Shown here in pieces: positions 41,858 to 51,707 of a stretch of DNA of 64,000 nt (positions are counted from its first letter, which is position 1; each line of letters starts with the position of its first letter). The stretch spans positions 1 to 64,000 of the forward strand of contig CACWLL010000002.1 of NCBI GenBank assembly GCA_902761735.1, in the 5' to 3' direction. The stretch is from an uncultured bacterium. Its GTDB lineage: Bacteria > Cyanobacteriota > Vampirovibrionia > Gastranaerophilales > Gastranaerophilaceae. The notes below the pieces were generated by a model. That model was given only the letters and a program-made list of their open reading frames with translations. It made no database searches and was not told where the DNA came from. The translations under genes and the position numbers were made by a program.

Positions 41858-43083
41858 TGACAAAACGAGTTGTAGTTACCGGTATGGCATTAACAAGTCC
41901 GTTAGGGTCTTCTGTTAAATCATGTTATGAAAGATTGCATAAACTTGAAAATTGTATTGAATTTGATGAAAGTCTGGGGATATATAAAGGTTTACATACC
42001 GGATTAGATGCAAGAATAAAAAATTTTGTGCTGCCGCAGGATTTTACAAGGAAAACTACCCGCACAATGGGCGAAGTTGCAATCATGGCTGTTGTAACAG
42101 CAAGACAGGCCCTTGAGGATGCGGGATTATTAAATGATGAAATTATAACAAGCGGACAAACCGGCGTTGCTTACGGCTCTTGCAGCGGTTCTATTGATGC
42201 TATTATGGATTTTTATTCCATGTGTGTAAATCATGAAGTTAAAAATCTTAATTCAGGGTCATATGTGAGAATGATGTCCCATACGGCTGCCGTTAATATT
42301 TCGTTGTATTTTAAAACTCATGGCAGAATAATTCCGACATCAACAGCTTGTACTTCAGGTTCAATGTCTGTTGGTTATGCGTATGAAGCCATTAAATCAG
42401 GTATTCAAACGGTTATGATTGCAGGCGGAGCAGAAGAACACAGCCCGAGCAATATCGGAGTTTTTGATACTTTATTTGCAACAAGTATAAAAAATGATAC
42501 CCCAAAACTGACACCATCTCCGTTTGATAGGGATAGAGACGGGCTTGTTATCGGGGATGGGGCAGGTACATTGATATTAGAGGAATATGAGCACGCCAAA
42601 AACAGAGGAGCTCATATTTATGCGGAAATTGTCGGTTTTGCTACAAATACTGATGGTACCCATATAACAAATCCAAATTCGGAAATGATGGCAAAAGTTA
42701 TGAAGATGAGTCTAAACAATGCAAATTTATCCTGTGAGGATATAGGTTATATAAATGCTCATGGCACAGGTACAATAAATGGTGATATAGCAGAATCTCA
42801 AGCTACTTGCAGTGTTTTTGGTAATAAAATTCCTGTAAGTACCTTAAAAAGTTATACAGGGCATACTCTTGGGGCATGTGGGGCAATAGAAGCAATTATG
42901 AGTATAGAGATGATGAATAATAATTGGTTCTGCCCGACATTAAATTTGAAAAACGTTGATGACAGATGCGGAAATCTTGATTATATTATGACAGAGCCAA
43001 GAATTTTGGAAACAGAATATATCATGAGTAATAATTTTGCGTTTGGCGGAATTAATACATCGCTGATTTTTAAAAAGATATAG
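41857..43083 (+). CDS. Beta-ketoacyl-ACP synthase (ApeR type)
   Basis: The 408-residue protein begins VTKRVVVTGMALTSPLGSS and has the nucleophile in STACTSGSMSVGYA and active-site His residues in NAHGTGTINGDIAE and KSYTGHTLGACGA. I chose the GTG at 41857 because GGAGG at 41843-41847 is nine bases away, versus three for the GTG at 41851. It is a second full ketosynthase of the cluster, perhaps the starter or condensing enzyme for the aryl unit. It ends the plus-strand operon. Confidence 0.9.
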   Translation: MTKRVVVTGMALTSPLGSSVKSCYERLHKLENCIEFDESLGIYKGLHTGLDARIKNFVLPQDFTRKTTRTMGEVAIMAVVTARQALEDAGLLNDEIITSGQTGVAYGSCSGSIDAIMDFYSMCVNHEVKNLNSGSYVRMMSHTAAVNISLYFKTHGRIIPTSTACTSGSMSVGYAYEAIKSGIQTVMIAGGAEEHSPSNIGVFDTLFATSIKNDTPKLTPSPFDRDRDGLVIGDGAGTLILEEYEHAKNRGAHIYAEIVGFATNTDGTHITNPNSEMMAKVMKMSLNNANLSCEDIGYINAHGTGTINGDIAESQATCSVFGNKIPVSTLKSYTGHTLGACGAIEAIMSIEMMNNNWFCPTLNLKNVDDRCGNLDYIMTEPRILETEYIMSNNFAFGGINTSLIFKKI

Positions 43084-43090
43084 TTTGATA

Positions 43091-45583
43091 TTAGAATTTT
43101 TTGAGTCTTGCGTATGAGGCATCCATGGCTTTTTTGCCTTGCTTACCAAAATCAATTGTGTACATTGTACTTTCACCAACCGGAATAACTTCTAATATAT
43201 GTCCTATTCCGAGTTTGTCGTGAAAAACTCTGTCTCCGGCACTAAACACATCAAACATTTCATTATCGCCTGAGATTTTTTTCTCTCTCTCAGCTTCCAT
43301 TTGTGCCCGCTCAAAATCAGACTTTTTCTTTTCTTCGAGCATTCTTTTAATTGCATTGTCTTTAAAAAACTCTTTTACTTTTTCTTCATCTTTTTTCTTG
43401 TTTTTTTCTGATTTAACAAGAATTGTTCTTGCAGGAGTGCGTGTAACAGTTGTTGTAGAACGTTTTTGCGGTGCAACAAAGTTTTTACCGAATCCTGATG
43501 ACGGTTTTACGTATCCGTAGTTATCGGATTGTACTGAAGCAGGATGTGATGAATAACTTGAATTTTTAGCTTTTGAAACAGCATCTCGGAAAGTTGACGA
43601 TGAACCGACGGAATAAGATTCGTTTCCTCCGATATTGTTAAGTAATTCCGAAGGAATTTCTCCTATAAATCTTGAAGTATTGTAATATTTATATTCCCCC
43701 CACATTTGTCTGCGTTTTGCGGATGTCAGATATAATTTTTCTTCCGCACGGGTTACTCCTACATACATCAAGCGGCGTTCTTCTTCAAGTTCTGACGGAA
43801 TATTAAGCGTTCTTTGATGTGGGAATACTCCCTCATCAAGACCTGCTAAAAATACTGTCGGAAATTCAAGTCCTTTTGCCGCATGCAAAGTCATAAGAGT
43901 AACATTGTTTGCTATATTATCCATACTGTCAATGTCTGAAACCAATGATACTTGTGTTAAAAATTCACCTAAAATATTATCGTCTTGCTCAGGCACAAAT
44001 TCTTCGGCAACGTTAACAAGCTGCTGTAAATTTTCAATATCGGCGTCACTTTCCGGAGTATTTTGAGCTTGCAATTCAGCCAAGTATCCTGATTTTTCTA
44101 TAACAAGAGTTACGAATTCTCTCAGGTTATGTGAGTCCACGGATTTTTGGAATTTTGTAATTAATTCAACAAAATCGGTAATTTTAGCTTTTGTACGGGC
44201 TGGAATTTCATTATCCTCTCCAATTCGTTTTGCTGCTTCAAAAAGACTGATATCATTCATATCTGCAAAATGTTGAAGTCGTTTAACTGTTGTATCTCCG
44301 ATTGAGCGCTTTGGAACATTTATAATGCGTTTCATGCTTTGAGAATCATCCGTATTAAATATCAATTTTAAGTAAGCTATGATATCTTTAATTTCCTTAC
44401 GGTCATAGAATTTTAGGCCGCCATATATCCTGTAAGGGATTCCGACTGCCATACAAGCTTCTTCTATCGCACGGGATTGAGAATTTGTACGATATAAAAT
44501 TGCATACTGATTATAATTTCCGCCGCTTTCCTGTTGTATTTTACCGATTATAAAGTTCGCTTCATCCGCGTCATCTTGTGCTTCGTAGTAGTCAATGAGC
44601 TCCCCTTTCCCTTTATTGGAATATAAAACTTTATCTACACGTTCAGTATTATTTTCAATGATTGAGTTCGCAACATCAAGAATATTTGATGTAGAGCGGT
44701 AATTTTGTTCAAGCTTAATTAATTTTGTATTTTTAAAATCTCTTTGAAAATTCATAATAATAGTGTAATCAGCTCCACGCCAGCTGTATATTGATTGATC
44801 AACATCACCGACAACACATAAAGAACGTTGTGGCGGAATTTCCGGATTAAGATTTGTATAAAGCATATTTACCAACTTGTATTGCGCAAGGTTAGTATCC
44901 TGATATTCATCAACAAGTACATGCTTAAATCTTTCATAATAATATTCTCTTACCTCCGAATTTTGTTCTAAAAGTTTTACCGTAAGCATAAGCATGTCGT
45001 CAAAATCTATTGCATTATTATTGTTTAGGGTATTTTCATATTCTTCAAAAATCTGTGCAATTTTTTGGGATTTAAAATCTCTTGCAAATGTTGCAAAAGT
45101 GTATGCATCTTGCATTTTATTTTTTGCATTTGATATTACGGCTTTTACTAATTTGGGTTGATATATTTTATCGTCTATATTTAATTTTTTTATTGCCTGT
45201 TTTATGACTGCGGTAGTATCGCTATCATCGTATATTGTGAAATTTTTATCCAATTTTTTACCGGATTGAAAATGGTATTTATCTATATTTTCTCTTAAAA
45301 TTCTTCCGCATATACTGTGAAATGTGCCAATCCACATATATTTTACAATATTTTCACCAACAATATTCCCCACACGCACTTTCATTTCTTTAGCGGCTTT
45401 ATTTGTGAATGTTACTGCTAAAATATTTTTTGGTTTTTCCCCGTTTTGGATTAAGTATGCAATTCTTGATGTCAAAACTTTTGTTTTTCCGCTGCCTGCT
45501 CCGGCAAGTATCAAAAGTGGTCCGGTTGTTGTTTGAACAGCTTCTCTCTGTTCTTTATTAAGATTTTCCAATAGATTTTCCAT
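43091..45583 (-). CDS. pcrA: UvrD/PcrA-type DNA helicase
   Basis: The start at 45583 (MENLLENLNKEQREAVQTTT) gives 830 residues. Superfamily 1A motifs include LILAGAGSGKTKVLT (Walker A), VLVDEYQDTNLAQYKLVNML, VVGDVDQSIYSWRGADY, LEQNYRSTSNILDVANSII and MTLHAAKGLEFPTVFLAG. The C-terminus carries a Tudor-like PcrA tail (FSAGDRVFHDKLGIGHILEV). It is a 3'-5' repair and replication helicase. It is convergent with the polyene operon, with eight bases between the stops. Confidence 0.96.
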   Translation of the reverse strand: MENLLENLNKEQREAVQTTTGPLLILAGAGSGKTKVLTSRIAYLIQNGEKPKNILAVTFTNKAAKEMKVRVGNIVGENIVKYMWIGTFHSICGRILRENIDKYHFQSGKKLDKNFTIYDDSDTTAVIKQAIKKLNIDDKIYQPKLVKAVISNAKNKMQDAYTFATFARDFKSQKIAQIFEEYENTLNNNNAIDFDDMLMLTVKLLEQNSEVREYYYERFKHVLVDEYQDTNLAQYKLVNMLYTNLNPEIPPQRSLCVVGDVDQSIYSWRGADYTIIMNFQRDFKNTKLIKLEQNYRSTSNILDVANSIIENNTERVDKVLYSNKGKGELIDYYEAQDDADEANFIIGKIQQESGGNYNQYAILYRTNSQSRAIEEACMAVGIPYRIYGGLKFYDRKEIKDIIAYLKLIFNTDDSQSMKRIINVPKRSIGDTTVKRLQHFADMNDISLFEAAKRIGEDNEIPARTKAKITDFVELITKFQKSVDSHNLREFVTLVIEKSGYLAELQAQNTPESDADIENLQQLVNVAEEFVPEQDDNILGEFLTQVSLVSDIDSMDNIANNVTLMTLHAAKGLEFPTVFLAGLDEGVFPHQRTLNIPSELEEERRLMYVGVTRAEEKLYLTSAKRRQMWGEYKYYNTSRFIGEIPSELLNNIGGNESYSVGSSSTFRDAVSKAKNSSYSSHPASVQSDNYGYVKPSSGFGKNFVAPQKRSTTTVTRTPARTILVKSEKNKKKDEEKVKEFFKDNAIKRMLEEKKKSDFERAQMEAEREKKISGDNEMFDVFSAGDRVFHDKLGIGHILEVIPVGESTMYTIDFGKQGKKAMDASYARLKKF

Positions 45584-45666
45584 ATACCCTATTCCCAAAA
45601 TTAAAGTTTTATGTTATAATCAGCATAATCGAAAAATATTATTATTGCAATGAGAAAGTAGGAAAA

Positions 45667-46266
45667 ATGGTAGAAGAAAAAATTGATATTACAATGCTTG
45701 CTGATAAAAACGAAGGACAAGATGAGCAACCGTCAATAATGGTTCCTATGGATGATTTGGATGTTGTTACAGCGGATTCTCCTCATACTGTTGATGAACT
45801 TGCTCAAGAATTAGCAACTATCAGGCAATCTGCCAAAAAAATTGCAATAATCGGCAGTCGTAATTTACCTATTACACATCAGCAAATGATTGAAACCTTA
45901 GCAACGGCTTTAGTTATGCAGGGTAATACGATTATTACTTCAGGTGGTTCTTCGGGAACAAACGCGGCGGCAATTCGTGGTGCAATGAAGGCAAATCCTG
46001 ATAAATTACGAGTTATTTTACCTCAAACTATCGGTCAGCAGCCTAGCGACGTTCAGGATCAATTAATCGGCGTTCCGAATATTGTTGAACATTCCGATAG
46101 GGCTATGATGACATTGGCTGATGCTTCAAGAGTTTGTAACAGAGAAATTATTGAAGAATGTAACCAATTAATCTGTTTCCTTTCTCATACAAGTAAAACT
46201 CTTCATACGGCAGTTAAATTTGCAGAAGAAAGTCATAAAGTAATTACTGTTTTCTATCTTGATTAG
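45667..46266 (+). CDS. DprA/SLOG-like nucleotide-binding protein
   Basis: The 199-residue protein has an acidic N-terminal ~50 residues and a Rossmann-like SLOG domain: KIAIIGSRNLPITHQQMIET, GNTIITSGGSSGTNAAAIRG and LICFLSHTSKTLHTAVKFAE. This matches the DprA/Smf-like family that is widespread in cyanobacteria. Full DprA proteins load RecA on single-stranded DNA during transformation; this short version lacks the flanking DprA domains, so that role is not assured. GTAGGAAAA precedes the ATG. It is divergent from pcrA. Confidence 0.8.
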   Translation: MVEEKIDITMLADKNEGQDEQPSIMVPMDDLDVVTADSPHTVDELAQELATIRQSAKKIAIIGSRNLPITHQQMIETLATALVMQGNTIITSGGSSGTNAAAIRGAMKANPDKLRVILPQTIGQQPSDVQDQLIGVPNIVEHSDRAMMTLADASRVCNREIIEECNQLICFLSHTSKTLHTAVKFAEESHKVITVFYLD

Positions 46267-46291
46267 TAATAATTTTTGTTTATAAAACTGC

Positions 46292-48520
46292 TTAGCTACG
46301 TTTTATATTAAGCAGCATTTCGTTTGGTATAAATATATCATTAAGTCCATAGCCTGCGGTAACAAAAACAAATTCCATATTTTCTTTAGGATTTATGTCT
46401 AAATTATCGAATGGAAGTTGTAAATCAATTACTTTATCAAACGCAAAAGCTAAATCTTTTGATGATTGTAGAACCCATAAATTATTCGGAACTGATTTTA
46501 TGATTCTGACATATCTTAGTTCCCCCTGATTTACGGTCACTTGTATTTCATTATGGAATTTTTGTTTAGCAACAGGTAAGATATCATCTGTTTTGTTAAT
46601 CAATCTGATTGGCGATAAGGATTGTCTTTTTGAAGAATTACGGGTGTATATGTACATTTGGTATGACCTATTTTTTGTTAATGGGTTTTCAAGTACATAA
46701 TGGTTAATGTAAAATCTGAGATAAAAATTCTCTTTATCATATCCAAAACATATTTTGCTGAAAAATTTATTTTCTTTTAAAACCGGTCCGTCAGGGATAT
46801 CAATACATCCGGCATTTAGCCAGGAATCCTCATTGTCACTTCCGTCAATTTTAGGTTTAATCTCCCCTTTAGGATATCTTGACGGTTTGTTAGGTGAGGA
46901 CAATAACGGTATATCAAGATAATCAGGGATATCCAAACCTAAATAAATATACACATTTTTCAAATGTTCTCTAAATAAATAATCAAAAATATTGTCACGT
47001 CCGGAATCGTTAGGTTCCCCATACCACCAAAACCAGTCACTGCCTTCACATATAAATATTTCTTTTCGTGCATTTTCTATATATGGATTATTTGGATTAT
47101 TCTTTTCGAATTCAACAAAGTCATCTCGTACCTTTTTTAAATATTGCCACGCAAGATTTTTTATAGGTTCATCTATCCACAATTTAAAATTACGGTTTAT
47201 CCAGGAACCGGATTTTATTTTGTTTAATTTTTTGTGATTTTTTTCTTTATCAATATATTCACTTATTAAAACTGTTTCAAGGGATTTATCCTTATCAATT
47301 AGTTTGTACAATGTGTTTAAAAAATCACTTCCGTCGTGCGGATAATTTTCCCAACAATTTTCTCCATCCATGGCTATTGTTAGAAGATGGTTCTCATCAG
47401 GAGATGATAACAGTTTACTTTGCATTACTTTAATGCGTTCATACAAATCTTTAGCTGCGAATTCTGCATCAAAATTCGGATATTCAAATCCGATTAAGTT
47501 AGGTATCATTGAGTTTCTGAATATAACTTTTAGTCCGTTTTTGTATTCATAAGATTTAACAAGATGATAAGGGTCTTCCATATAACCTTTAAAATCACGT
47601 ATAAATTCAAAATTTATGGATTCTGCAAGAATACCTTCATCCGATATGGTCCAATCAAGTCCTAAATTTTTAAATAAATCAAGTTCCTGAGGGCTCACGC
47701 AATGTTCTGATGGCCATACTCCTCTGGGTCTTTTCCCTACCAATTCTTCTATTCTGTCGAGAGCTAAACGCATTTGCATTTCAGCATCTTTTTCCATATC
47801 TAAATTTGCAGGCAGTCCTTCTTTGTTGGATACCTGTGCAGAATTTATATTCAATAAAATAGGTAAAATCGGATGATAATATGGACTGGTTGTTACTTCT
47901 ACTTTGCCTTTTTTAATATATTTCTTATATTCAGGGATAATTTTCCTTATAATATCTCTTTGTAACTCAATGATAGCGCACCTGTCATCATAGGTATAAT
48001 TTTTCCCCTTTTTAATTAATTTTTTCAGAGCAGGATATTGTTTCTGATACACAGAGTCAATCCAGACAAGATTAAATAAAGCCATTAAATCGGAATATTC
48101 CTGATTGGTAAACTGTGACGGGTCAACTTCTCTATGGAATTGTCGCTTCTGAAAAAGTCTGTTGTACTCAGGATAAGGGTATATCATTGTTTTATAATTT
48201 GCATCAAAAAAGTTATTTAGAATAAATTCTTTATCTTCATCATTTAATTCTTCAATAGGAGTTACTGTTAAACGTGAATGTAAATCGTGAGCCCCGCGTT
48301 CGCCGTAATCAATAAACGCATCTAATAGTACAGGTACAAGATTTACATTCATTTTAATATTCTTAAACTTATCGGTAATAGTAATCATATCAAGATAATC
48401 TTTTACCGCATGTAATCTGACCCACGCCATTAAATAATCACCCTCGGGCGATAATTGATATACCGGCTGATGCATATGCCAGTAGAATGCAATTGATAAT
48501 TTTTTGTTTTGACTCATCAT
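46292..48520 (-). CDS. Glycoside hydrolase family 57 protein
   Basis: The 742-residue protein opens with KLSIAFYWHMHQPVYQ, the family 57 N-terminal motif HMHQP, and continues with RGVWPSEHCVSPQELDLF (motif WxSE, catalytic nucleophile region) and TIAMDGENCWENYPHDGSDF (catalytic Asp). A beta-rich C-terminal part of about 200 residues follows. Related enzymes act on alpha-glucans such as glycogen and starch (amylases, glucanotransferases). It has no signal peptide, so it is likely cytoplasmic. I chose a start at 48520; upstream residues to 48610 look unrelated. Confidence 0.88.
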   Translation of the reverse strand: MMSQNKKLSIAFYWHMHQPVYQLSPEGDYLMAWVRLHAVKDYLDMITITDKFKNIKMNVNLVPVLLDAFIDYGERGAHDLHSRLTVTPIEELNDEDKEFILNNFFDANYKTMIYPYPEYNRLFQKRQFHREVDPSQFTNQEYSDLMALFNLVWIDSVYQKQYPALKKLIKKGKNYTYDDRCAIIELQRDIIRKIIPEYKKYIKKGKVEVTTSPYYHPILPILLNINSAQVSNKEGLPANLDMEKDAEMQMRLALDRIEELVGKRPRGVWPSEHCVSPQELDLFKNLGLDWTISDEGILAESINFEFIRDFKGYMEDPYHLVKSYEYKNGLKVIFRNSMIPNLIGFEYPNFDAEFAAKDLYERIKVMQSKLLSSPDENHLLTIAMDGENCWENYPHDGSDFLNTLYKLIDKDKSLETVLISEYIDKEKNHKKLNKIKSGSWINRNFKLWIDEPIKNLAWQYLKKVRDDFVEFEKNNPNNPYIENARKEIFICEGSDWFWWYGEPNDSGRDNIFDYLFREHLKNVYIYLGLDIPDYLDIPLLSSPNKPSRYPKGEIKPKIDGSDNEDSWLNAGCIDIPDGPVLKENKFFSKICFGYDKENFYLRFYINHYVLENPLTKNRSYQMYIYTRNSSKRQSLSPIRLINKTDDILPVAKQKFHNEIQVTVNQGELRYVRIIKSVPNNLWVLQSSKDLAFAFDKVIDLQLPFDNLDINPKENMEFVFVTAGYGLNDIFIPNEMLLNIKRS

Positions 48521-48640
48521 AAAAAATCTTAACCCCGAGTGTAAGTCAATTATACCACTGAGAAATATTAAATCAAGATACAATAAAAATAATATATTTG
48601 ACAACTTCACTTTAAAAACTATTTATGTTAATATCACATT

Positions 48641-49183
48641 ATGAATATTGAGAAGCTGGCTATTACTATCAGACCTATGACTGTTGCGGATATTGATTCT
48701 GTCGTTGAAATAGAAAAAGAGTCATATGGAGAGCATCATTGGTCAAGAGAATCTTTTTTTAATGAATTGTCTAATGATTTTGCGCATTATTTTTGCGCAA
48801 TAGATTCCGAGTATAATTTGGTAGGCTATATAGGTACATGGCAAATTCTTGAAGAGGCTCATATAACAAACGTTTCAGTAAAACCGGATTACAGAAGGAA
48901 AAAAATCGGGGAAGCCCTTGTATATACAGCAATAGAAAATTGCCGCGAAAACGGTATTAAATATATTACTCTGGAAGTCAGAGAATCTAATGAAAAGGCA
49001 ATTAATCTGTATGAAAAATACGGTTTTAAATCACTAGGTACAAGAAAAAAATATTATCAGGATAATAATGAAGATGCTTTAATAATGTGGACAGAAAACA
49101 TTTTTTACGATAAATTTAAAACTATATATAATAAAAATATAGAAAATCTCAAAAAGGTTATTACGATTAATGAGAGAAAATAA
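48641..49183 (+). CDS. rimI: Ribosomal-protein-alanine acetyltransferase RimI-like
   Basis: The 180-residue GNAT protein contains VEIEKESYGEHHWSRESFFN, the acetyl-CoA loop SVKPDYRRKKIGEALVYTAI and LEVRESNEKAINLYEKYGF. These are the RimI hallmarks; RimI acetylates the N-terminus of ribosomal protein S18. A charged extra C-terminus of about 30 residues follows the domain. Its end overlaps the bioY start by 14 bases. Confidence 0.88.
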   Translation: MNIEKLAITIRPMTVADIDSVVEIEKESYGEHHWSRESFFNELSNDFAHYFCAIDSEYNLVGYIGTWQILEEAHITNVSVKPDYRRKKIGEALVYTAIENCRENGIKYITLEVRESNEKAINLYEKYGFKSLGTRKKYYQDNNEDALIMWTENIFYDKFKTIYNKNIENLKKVITINERK

Positions 49184-49934
49184 AGAAAATATAGAAAATT
49201 CTGAAAATATGCCTGAAGAAGACTTCAGGCCTAAATCAATAAGGTATAAAATTAAACAAAATATCAAACAGCATTTTTCTAAAGTTAAGACCAAGGGAAA
49301 AATTAAAGGTAAAAAAGTTAGAAAGGGTTTGCATATTGGTATAGGCAGTACAACTCTTATTGTTTTTTGTGCTTTTATGCTTGTTGTTGCAACTTTTTTA
49401 CGTTTGGATGTTACTCATATGATTATTCCGTTTAAACTGTTTAGCGGGAAGGCTTGTACGTTAGAAGATTTTATGTTCACTATAAAATATATTCCGCAAA
49501 TTCCGGTGGCAATGTTTATTGTGGGATTGTTGGGCAGAAGATTTGGTTCTATTAGTATACTTTTATACTTAATCACCGGACTGTTTTTTATACCGGTATT
49601 TGCTCTGGGTGGCGGTTTGCATTATATAACCGAATACAGTTTTGGTTATCTTGCGGCATTTATTCCTGCAGGAATTATTTTGGGAACAATATTAAAAGAC
49701 GGTTATTCTTACAAAAACATTGCAAAAGCAGTATTTTGGGGTGTTATTACTATTCATCTTGTCGGGATAATTTATATGACAGGGCTTGCAGTTATCAGAC
49801 ACGCCGGAATAGATTTTGTATTGAATTGGATTAATGCTCAAAGCGGCATTAAAATTATTTACGACCTTATTTTTAGTTTTATGGCGATTTTTATAACAAA
49901 ATATTTAAGAGTTATGTTATGGTTTTATATGTAA
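49170..49934 (+). CDS. bioY: BioY-like biotin transporter component
   Basis: The 254-residue protein has a charged N-terminal ~65 residues rich in Lys, then six membrane segments. The segment VGLLGRRFGSISILLYLITG followed by LGGGLHYITEYSFGYLAAFI matches BioY, the substrate-binding S component of ECF biotin transporters. The N-terminal extension is longer than usual. No ECF ATPase or T component genes lie nearby, so it may share a common energising module. It is coupled to rimI by overlap. Confidence 0.8.
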   Translation: MRENKENIENSENMPEEDFRPKSIRYKIKQNIKQHFSKVKTKGKIKGKKVRKGLHIGIGSTTLIVFCAFMLVVATFLRLDVTHMIIPFKLFSGKACTLEDFMFTIKYIPQIPVAMFIVGLLGRRFGSISILLYLITGLFFIPVFALGGGLHYITEYSFGYLAAFIPAGIILGTILKDGYSYKNIAKAVFWGVITIHLVGIIYMTGLAVIRHAGIDFVLNWINAQSGIKIIYDLIFSFMAIFITKYLRVMLWFYM

Positions 49935-50026
49935 AATAATTTTGCAGAATTTATTCTGACATTTGTAAATATTTTTGTGATAAACTAAACATATTATTAG
50001 AGATGGACGAGGTATTAAGAAAAGTT

Positions 50027-51613
50027 ATGGATAAATATTATTTGACCACTGCAATAGATTATGTGAACGGAGCACCCCACATAGGTCACGCTTACGAAAA
50101 GATTTTAACCGATGTTATAGCAAGACATTATTCGCAAAGAACTGATAATATGTTTTTTTTAACAGGTACTGATGAACATGGTATAAAAATTCAAAAAACT
50201 GCAGCGGCTAATGGTATTACCCCGAAAGAACTTTGCGATATGAACTCTCAAAAATTCAAAGATGCCTGGAAAGCTCTTGATATTCAATATAATAAATTTA
50301 TAAGAACAACTGATAAAGATCACGAAAAAATTGTTCAGAAAATTTTTCAAAAGTTAAAAGATAAAGGTGATATCTATAAACACGAGTACGAAGGGTGGTA
50401 TTGTCAGGGATGTGAATGCTTTTTAAACCCGAAAGATTTGACAGAAGACGGTTTATGTCCTGACCACTTAAAGAAGCCGGATATAGTTAAAGAAGAAAAT
50501 TATTTCTTTAAATTATCTGCGTATAAAGATGCTATTATCAAGCATATAAAAGAAAATCCCGATTTTATTGTTCCGTCGTTCAGAGCAAATGAAGTTCTTA
50601 ATCAATTGGAAGATATACAAGATATTTCGGTATCTCGTTCCAAGGAAAATGTAGGTTGGGGTATTGATATTCTTGATGACCCTGAGCAATCAATTTACGT
50701 TTGGATTGACGCTTTGTCAAATTATATTACGGCAATAGGCTATGACCCTGACGGTTCGAGCGAACAATTTAAAAAGCTTTGGCCGGTTGATGTTCACGTT
50801 ATAGGGAAAGATATTCTTAAATTTCATAGTATATATTGGATTGGAATTTTAATGGCTTTAGACTTACCGTTGCCAAAACATATCTTTGCACACGGTTGGA
50901 TTACTATTGATGAAACAAAAATGTCAAAATCGTTGGGAAATGTGGTATCTCCAACATCCGTTTTAGAGAATTTTGAATTAGAATATCCGGATGCATTCAG
51001 ATATTATATGGCAACATCTGCCCCTTGCGGACGTGACGGTAATTATTCCGATGAAGATTTTAAAGAAAAAGTTAATGCACATCTTGCAAACTCTATGGGT
51101 AACTTGTTAAACAGAACGTTATCGATGCTTGTAAAATATTTTGACGGCGAAGTTAAAGATGAATTTTTTGTAACCAAAAATCCTGAATTAGTAAAAGGTT
51201 CTCTAAGTTTAATAAAAGAGAGCTTAGGTAAAATTAAGGTTGTTGAAAATCACTTTAACCATTTTGAAATTTCAGAAGCAGCATTAGAAATTATATCTAT
51301 TGTTGATTCGGCAAATAAATATGTTACGGACAATGCGCCTTGGACTTTGGCAAAAGAAGAAAAAATGACGGAATGCGGGCAGGTACTTACAACAGTACTG
51401 GAAGTAATGTGTGTAGTATCTTCTCTAATTTATCCGTATTGTCCGAATATTGCGTCAGCAATGGCTAAACAGCTTTCTTACGATATAACCAAAAAGCTTG
51501 ATGATATAACAACAGACGAAATTAAATCCGGTAAACTGATAACAAAAGAAGAAATTAAGCCGGTATTTTTGAGAGTCGACAGCGAACTTGCCGATAAAAG
51601 TGCTAAAAAATAA
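50027..51613 (+). CDS. metG: Methionyl-tRNA synthetase
   Basis: The protein has HIGH as PHIGHAYEKI, a zinc knuckle with CQGCECFLNPKDLTEDGLCP, and KMSKSLGNV. It charges tRNA-Met with methionine. At about 528 residues it lacks the C-terminal dimerisation domain of E. coli MetG. Homology begins at MDKYYLTTAIDYVNGAP, so I favour the ATG at 50027. An in-frame ATG at 50003 would add eight residues; neither has a good ribosome site. Confidence 0.95.
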   Translation: MDKYYLTTAIDYVNGAPHIGHAYEKILTDVIARHYSQRTDNMFFLTGTDEHGIKIQKTAAANGITPKELCDMNSQKFKDAWKALDIQYNKFIRTTDKDHEKIVQKIFQKLKDKGDIYKHEYEGWYCQGCECFLNPKDLTEDGLCPDHLKKPDIVKEENYFFKLSAYKDAIIKHIKENPDFIVPSFRANEVLNQLEDIQDISVSRSKENVGWGIDILDDPEQSIYVWIDALSNYITAIGYDPDGSSEQFKKLWPVDVHVIGKDILKFHSIYWIGILMALDLPLPKHIFAHGWITIDETKMSKSLGNVVSPTSVLENFELEYPDAFRYYMATSAPCGRDGNYSDEDFKEKVNAHLANSMGNLLNRTLSMLVKYFDGEVKDEFFVTKNPELVKGSLSLIKESLGKIKVVENHFNHFEISEAALEIISIVDSANKYVTDNAPWTLAKEEKMTECGQVLTTVLEVMCVVSSLIYPYCPNIASAMAKQLSYDITKKLDDITTDEIKSGKLITKEEIKPVFLRVDSELADKSAKK

Positions 51614-51707
51614 AAATATTTCTATTATGTATTAAATTCTTGTTACAAATAAGCAAATTTTCCATTACACTATACTTTATAAATATAACAAGTAGTAAGG
51701 GAAAATT

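Noticed and set aside
49935-50026. Riboswitch or T-box before metG
   Set aside because: The gap is short and shows no conserved stem or specifier structure that I can recognise.
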